From: Blastomyces gilchristii SLH14081
Lineage: Eukaryota; Ascomycota; Eurotiomycetes; Onygenales; Ajellomycetaceae
DNA length: 64,000 nt
Direction of reading: 5' to 3'
Assembly (NCBI RefSeq): GCF_000003855.2
Contig: NW_003101653.1
Location: 327,000-390,999 of the forward strand
In this document: one piece after another, positions 59,386-64,000 of the stretch
How the letters are laid out: each line of letters starts with the position of its first letter
Numbering within the stretch: the stretch's first letter is position 1
Position numbers and translations under genes: made by a program
The notes under the pieces: model-generated
The model's input: only the letters and a program-made list of their open reading frames with translations
The model's database searches: none
What the model was told of the DNA's origin: nothing

Positions 59386-60544
59386 GAGTTCAAGAAAGGC
59401 AATGAGATTCAGAGCTGCGCCCTGGAAGCGGCGGTACGGCAAGGGAGAGTGGCGCGAAGCCAGGAACCGTGACCAACGAGAATGGGGAGCGCATGAGCCT
59501 GGGGCGATTGGTGACGGACGTTTCATCGATGGAAATGGTAACGACTGCTTCTGGCTTCAGGGTTCAAATGTGAACCCAATTTATGGCGTGAGGTAATCAT
59601 TTATGGAGTACCCAAAAGAAGAAGAAGAAATACACACCACTCATGAACTGGACAACATGATTGAAATGATCAGTCTTTGTTGTTATGAAAGAGTGGTGGA
59701 TACATGACATTCTTCCCAGGACTTATAGGTGTACGGTTAATTAATAGATGAATGTAGAAAAAGATGCTCAGCTTAATAAGACTCCACTTGAAAAACACAA
59801 TCCTATATTCCCTACATGTGTCTATGTCTGGGAGAACATGTGCATCTACTCCCTTTAGATGTTGTTACTGGAGAGTGAGTGAAGATATCAAAGATATGAC
59901 ATCATGACATGCGCTAAGCTACTTTTGGCAAAGTGTCAACATTCTCACAGTTCCATCCAATAGATTGATCTAGACCTCCTGTTCTGGATCTATACATCAA
60001 GGCAAGACTCAGAGAGCTTTCTCAAGCCCTTCCGATGGCAGAATATCACTTTAAAACAGACCATCATCTGCATGAATTCTCTTTTTCTATATTCTAGGCG
60101 CTGGTCAGATTGAACAAATAGCTATTGTAGCGAATAAGTTCATATAATGTGTATTAGGCATGGCAGTAGTGTAGCAAGAACAGGCAGATATCAGCCTGGG
60201 GTTTATTTTTATTTTTAATTTTTTTCTGCATTTTCCAAAAAGTGAGTTCATCTCTGCCTCTACTCTGCAGCTATCCAAAAATACTAATACCAATGTCTTT
60301 CTTTCAGCTGTCCGGGTTTGTGCAACTTTCATCTGCATACTACTGCGTAAAAGGGAAGCTTCTTGTTTCCCCTTCTTCCTAGCCATGTTGTAGCCATTTG
60401 GAGGCCCCGTCTGAAAATATATAAAACCTAACATTCCACTTGAAAGACAGGGCAGCTAATGGAGGGACCCTAACAAGGTTTTATTCCACTCATCCTCCAG
60501 GCAAGAATCACGGCACCAACCGCCAAAATAATAAAATAACTAGG

Positions 60545-60584
<40 letters not shown>

Positions 60585-60657
60585 GAACAGAAAGGAAAAG
60601 GAAAAGATAACAAATAAAAAATTACCATACTTCACCGACGAGCCGGCCTACCTACTT
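59386..60657. other. Intergenic, with a long T tract
   Basis: No supported gene. A 109-codon minus frame at 60,105-60,434 is basic and featureless. A run of 36 T lies at 60,546-60,581, close upstream of the coiled-coil gene. Confidence 0.5.
60546..60581. repeat. Poly-T tract, 36 bases
   Basis: Uninterrupted T run about 75 bases upstream of the next start codon; likely length-variable. Confidence 0.9.
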
Positions 60658-61083
60658 ATGTCTAACGCTCTTAGCCTAACAGGCATCGAAACGTTCTCCC
60701 CATCCGAAAAGACCCGCCGCATAGCCGCAGTAGCCAATGACCTCACCGCTTCAATAATCTACATCGCCAAGCAAGCAGCGGCCGAAAACCTCAGCATAGA
60801 ACAGATCGCGCCCATCTACGATCTAATTGATAAGGTGAACGTGGTGGGGAGGCGACATACGAAGCGACTGGAGAGGGAGCTGGAGGAGCAGGATAAACAA
60901 ATTGAGGAGATGAAGAAGATGCTGGGGGAACGGGATAGGCAGATCGAGGAGACTGCGGGGAGGTATCGTGAGGAGATTCGCAGGGTGGTAGAGGGGGCGG
61001 ATTTGGCGGTACGGGAGTTGAGCACGAGGGTGGAGACGCTTGAGCAACAGCTTAGGGGGTTGAGATGTGATGGGCTTGGATAG
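60658..61083 (+). CDS. Small coiled-coil protein, 141 aa, unknown
   Basis: Single exon starting MSNALSLTGIETFSPSEK. Residues 1-60 look helical and neutral. Residues ~62-135 are a strong charged coiled coil (LERELEEQDKQIEEMKKMLG, then RDRQIEETAGRYREEIRRV). No signal peptide or membrane segment. Codon use and GC content are those of the genuine genes nearby. I recognise no family; a structural or adaptor role would be a guess. Confidence 0.55.
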   Translation: MSNALSLTGIETFSPSEKTRRIAAVANDLTASIIYIAKQAAAENLSIEQIAPIYDLIDKVNVVGRRHTKRLERELEEQDKQIEEMKKMLGERDRQIEETAGRYREEIRRVVEGADLAVRELSTRVETLEQQLRGLRCDGLG

Positions 61084-61452
61084 TTCTAGTAAAGGGTAGG
61101 GGTATAGGAGCGAGCATGTATGTAGTATCTGATCATTGATTGAGTGTTGTTGCTATCACTGCCTCTAGGAGGCGGTTTGTCCATGCGCTTCGAGGAAATT
61201 CCGGTTGCGATCAGCCCACTAGCGCATTGAGCACAGTGTCTTTCTTATAAGTAGTCAGCGCAATTCCCTTGGTGCATCATCTCTCATATATCTGCATCTG
61301 TTTTCAGCAACTCTGCGTCTGCAGTGTGCATTCCAATCTTGTGATGTCTTCCAAGGTTGTTGCTGTAGATCCAACGTGAATTCGCACCCGTAGCTTATAT
61401 AATCGAGCGAATACCGAGGTAGTTACTCCGTTTCCCGCAAATGCTGCGCTCT

Positions 61453-61459
61453 GATTGGT
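61453..61459 (-). promoter_or_regulatory. CCAAT box (CCAATCA)
   Basis: The plus strand reads tgattgg, so CCAATCA lies on the minus strand about 570 bases before the peroxidase start codon. CCAATCA is the preferred CCAAT-binding-complex site in Aspergillus, which with HapX controls iron- and redox-linked genes. Single short motif; function inferred. Confidence 0.35.
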
Positions 61460-61479
61460 TCGGTGGTTGTCGTGCGCTA

Positions 61480-61492
61480 GAAAATTCCCGAA
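61480..61492 (+). promoter_or_regulatory. Perfect three-unit heat-shock element
   Basis: GAAAATTCCCGAA fits GAAnnTTCnnGAA exactly. It lies about 540 bases upstream of the peroxidase ATG and 400 bases after the coiled-coil gene, so the peroxidase is the likely target of Hsf1. Confidence 0.45.
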
Positions 61493-62029
61493 GGCAAAAA
61501 AAAAAAAAGATTGTACCCGTCATTTCGTCATTGCGAGTTGGAAAGCAAAATAAAAAATAGGAAAATAAGGAGGGAATAATAGAATGAAAACATCCAACCT
61601 CTCAATGCATTGGGAAGAGACTGAAGCTGGCTATCACACAACACATACGAGAACCGCTGCAGTCAAATAATCAACACCAGGAGGAACCGGGTGGAGCAAT
61701 GGGGTATTATATCGGGTTGAAGCAATTGCAGAGCTTCCGTATCATATATCAACAAGCTTTCTCTGTTTTTCTCGGCCGGTGTTTTGCCATGTGAAGTTGT
61801 ACCTAGGTAATATAGCTTGGTTAACGCCTGTCATAGAAGAAGATTTCGTCGTCCTGTCATCTCATTCTCACATTCCTTTCTTTCTTTTTCCCTTTCTTCA
61901 TCAAATATATCAAACCATAATTTCAAATTTCATTCTTTGGTCTAGGTGATATTTCAAATACCTTCTAAACATATCATTATTCATAATACACCTCCCCCGT
62001 ACTTTCCAACAGTGTTCACATCCACAACA

Positions 62030-63009
62030 ATGAGTAAGATGGGAGATTTCGATGCTGTCCGCAAGGATATCATCGCAGAGATGAAGAAGCCGGGATATGA
62101 CGACGGTAGCGCTGGTCCTGTCTTTGTCCGTCTAGCCTGGTAAGAATGTCCTTACTCAGAGTGCTGGTTCTTCCCACCCATCACGATATCTAACTGGCTT
62201 TTGCTCTTCATCCAGGCACTCATCCGGCACCTATGACAAGGAGACCGACACAGGCGGCTCCAATGGCGCTGGGATGCGCTATGAAGGCGAAAGGCGGGGA
62301 TCCCGCCAACGCCGGCCTCGAACACGCCCGCACATTCCTCGAACCCATCAAGAAAAGACATCCCTGGATCACATACTCAGACCTCTGGACACTAGCGGGC
62401 GTAGTCGCCATCAAAGCCATGGGCGGTCCCGACGTCCCCTGGAAGCCCGGCCGGACTGATTTCGTCGATGACTCCAAAATACCACCCCGGGGCCGCCTAC
62501 CAGACGCCACGCAGGGCAGCGACCACCTCCGCCACATCTTCTACCGCATGGGCTTCAACGACCAGGAAATTGTCGCGCTCTCGGGTGCCCACACGCTGGG
62601 ACGCACACATAAGAACCGCAGCGGTTTCGAGGGCCCGTGGGTGCACAACCCAACGCGCTTCTCGAATCAGTATTTCAAGCTGTTGAAGTCACTGGAATGG
62701 AAGCCAACGACGCTGTCGAATGGAGTCAAGCAGTTCAACTATGTGGATCCGGACATGGAGGATGAGGAGCCGCTGATGATGTTGCCGACGGACATGGCGC
62801 TGTTGTCAGACGTGGAGTTTGCGAAATGGGTGTTCGTGTATGCAGAGGATAAGGAACTGTTCTTTGACCACTTTTCCAAGGTGTTTGCCAAGTTGCTGGA
62901 GTTGGGTATCAAGCGGGATGCTCAGGGAAATATTACCAATACCGATAACAAGCTGGGTGGCTATGTTTCTGCACCGAAGAAGTCTGATACGCCACGCGCG
63001 AGGTTGTGA
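62030..63009 (+). pseudogene. Cytosolic CCP-like heme peroxidase with one-base frameshift
   Basis: Exon 1 is 62,030-62,139 ([14 protein letters not shown]...), followed by a 76-base intron (GTAAGA...TCATCCAG, phase 2); exon 2 starts at 62,216. The join gives the distal heme motif [18 protein letters not shown]. After GAGMRYE the frame must shift by one base. The 13 bases between GAA (62,281-62,286 region) and GATCCC should be 12 to reach the conserved [14 protein letters not shown] block. The rest is intact to the stop: [20 protein letters not shown], the proximal His in [10 protein letters not shown], and [14 protein letters not shown], ending RARL. It lacks a mitochondrial leader, as do the cytosolic fungal heme peroxidases of about 320 residues that reduce H2O2. 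Only one lesion is seen, so a sequencing error or very young break are both possible. Confidence 0.88.
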
Positions 63010-64000
63010 TTCCTCTTTTTTCTTTTCTTTAGCACAACTCTTACCTCCTGGTTAAGTATCTTTGCTTTTTGTCGCCGCCTCCTTGTCGTGCTGCGATTTC
63101 TTTTGTTTGTCCTTTTGCAAAAGCATAATTAGCGTTATATTTTGCGAAGTGTCATGATAGAAACTGTATAGAAGATAGACTCAATATAACACCTCTCTTA
63201 AAACACTCCATATATTAGTTGACCAGCCTGAAAGGAGAGTTCCCATGAGCTGTATGTACCCTTAACAAAGGAAATAGAGGGTTAGGTGTTGTGAAGAAAT
63301 CACGGAAAAAGAAAAAAACCAAATAGACAAGGAAGTAGAAAATATAAGAAGACAATCAAAGCTAGTTTACAGGGGAATCATCCCGTATTTCTTATTGATA
63401 CCCTGTTCCTTTCAGCCGCGGGAATGAATTAAAAATGCGGAGAAATCATCGCTAAGCTCAAAATATGGATCTTCGCTAGCCTAGTTAAGTATCATAATTT
63501 TATTCGCCTTAAGAAATACCAGTATAGATTTACTTTTTTTGCTGCAGTTATTCGATGAGGCTCCTTGGAAACCATGCTAAAATGGAAGACTCTGGTCATG
63601 GTAGAGCGGGCATGTAGTCCATCAAAGGTTGTCTAGAGAAGAAATAAAATAATATAATAAATGGCAGTTGAAGTTGGAGGGGAAATCCGAGGATGTTGTT
63701 CCCGATGCTACGTCCAATTGGCCGCCAAATTTAAAATTGCCATTCCCTAGAACAACTACTAGAGACGCACGCATAAAAGTTTAACAAGCGTATAAGGAGA
63801 ACAAGCCCAAAATGCGAAAATAAAAAGATAAAGGAAATAGAAAACTTAGAGGAAAAAATGACGAATCTGCCTGGAACAAACCATACGGCAGGAAAATGGA
63901 CTATATCGGAAAACATCATATATAGGAAACATGGACAGAGAGGATAAACCCTCATCGCAGACGGACCTGACCTGGAGACCAATAAGCAGGCAGATCTCTT
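63010..64000. other. Downstream region, no gene seen
   Basis: AT-leaning intergenic sequence after the peroxidase. The 83-codon minus frame at 63,731-63,982 is hydrophobic and unconvincing. Confidence 0.55.

Larger units (their letters stand above)
61084..62029. other. Promoter region of the peroxidase gene
   Basis: Contains a CCAAT box on the minus strand, a perfect three-unit heat-shock element, and a CT-rich stretch at about 61,872-61,905 just upstream of the probable transcript start. No gene. Confidence 0.55.

Noticed and set aside
60105..60434. 109-codon minus frame
   Set aside because: Basic start then ordinary noise; no motif, and its neighbourhood is simple repeats.
63731..63982. 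83-codon hydrophobic minus frame
   Set aside because: Translation of AT-rich intergenic DNA; no start context or family.

Overview
The window is filamentous ascomycete nuclear DNA. The genes have short GT-AG introns (63-112 bases, one of 367) with CTAAC-like branch sites. The gene set is typical of Pezizomycotina: an Nma111 nuclear HtrA protease, a NACHT-ankyrin STAND protein, an FSH1-type serine hydrolase and a cytosolic CCP-like peroxidase. I infer Eurotiomycetes; no marker in the window fixes the genus.

Layout. (1) About 1-4,440 is the decayed 3' part of a Ty3/gypsy element. (2) 4,440-27,680 is a gene island of normal base composition: an unrecognised two- or three-exon gene (6,501-8,208, minus), a small Cys-rich protein (11,223-11,465, minus), a STAND/NLR-like NACHT-ankyrin gene (12,126-15,827, plus), nma111 (16,456-19,897, minus), an SS18/SSXT-like gene (21,466-23,023, minus) and a Cns1/TTC4-type Hsp90 co-chaperone (25,198-26,599, minus). 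(3) About 27,680-54,150 is one very AT-rich nested transposon block. (4) 54,170-64,000 is a second island: FSH1-type hydrolase (minus), F-box-like protein (minus), broken ankyrin gene (plus), coiled-coil protein (plus) and a CCP-like peroxidase (plus) with a one-base frameshift.

The AT-rich block can be read as a stratigraphy. A plus-strand Helitron (DUF6570-like region, Rep/Helitron-like N domain, PIF1-type helicase) is the oldest layer. Two related full-length gypsy chromoviruses, A (31,504-40,301, plus) and B (42,915-52,235, minus), sit inside its coding region. Each has 258-base LTRs and a perfect 5-base target duplication, and removing each restores the Helitron reading frame. Copy B was then hit by a 2.06-kb retroposon made of a tRNA-like head, a GC-rich body and a LINE RNase H/zinc-knuckle tail, with a 12-base target duplication. 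Copy A was hit three times by a 506-base hAT-like MITE. Eight copies of this MITE lie in the window. Seven carry 8-base target duplications, and copy B preserves the empty site for all three copies in A.

All old repeats are full of stop codons from C-to-T/G-to-A change. CC, GG and CG dinucleotides are nearly gone while CA/TG remain common, which is not the usual CpA-centred RIP pattern. The single-copy genes in the two islands are unaffected. The gene islands show no metabolic cluster; they look like ordinary housekeeping genes plus a few lineage-variable ones (STAND, ankyrin, F-box) near transposon edges.
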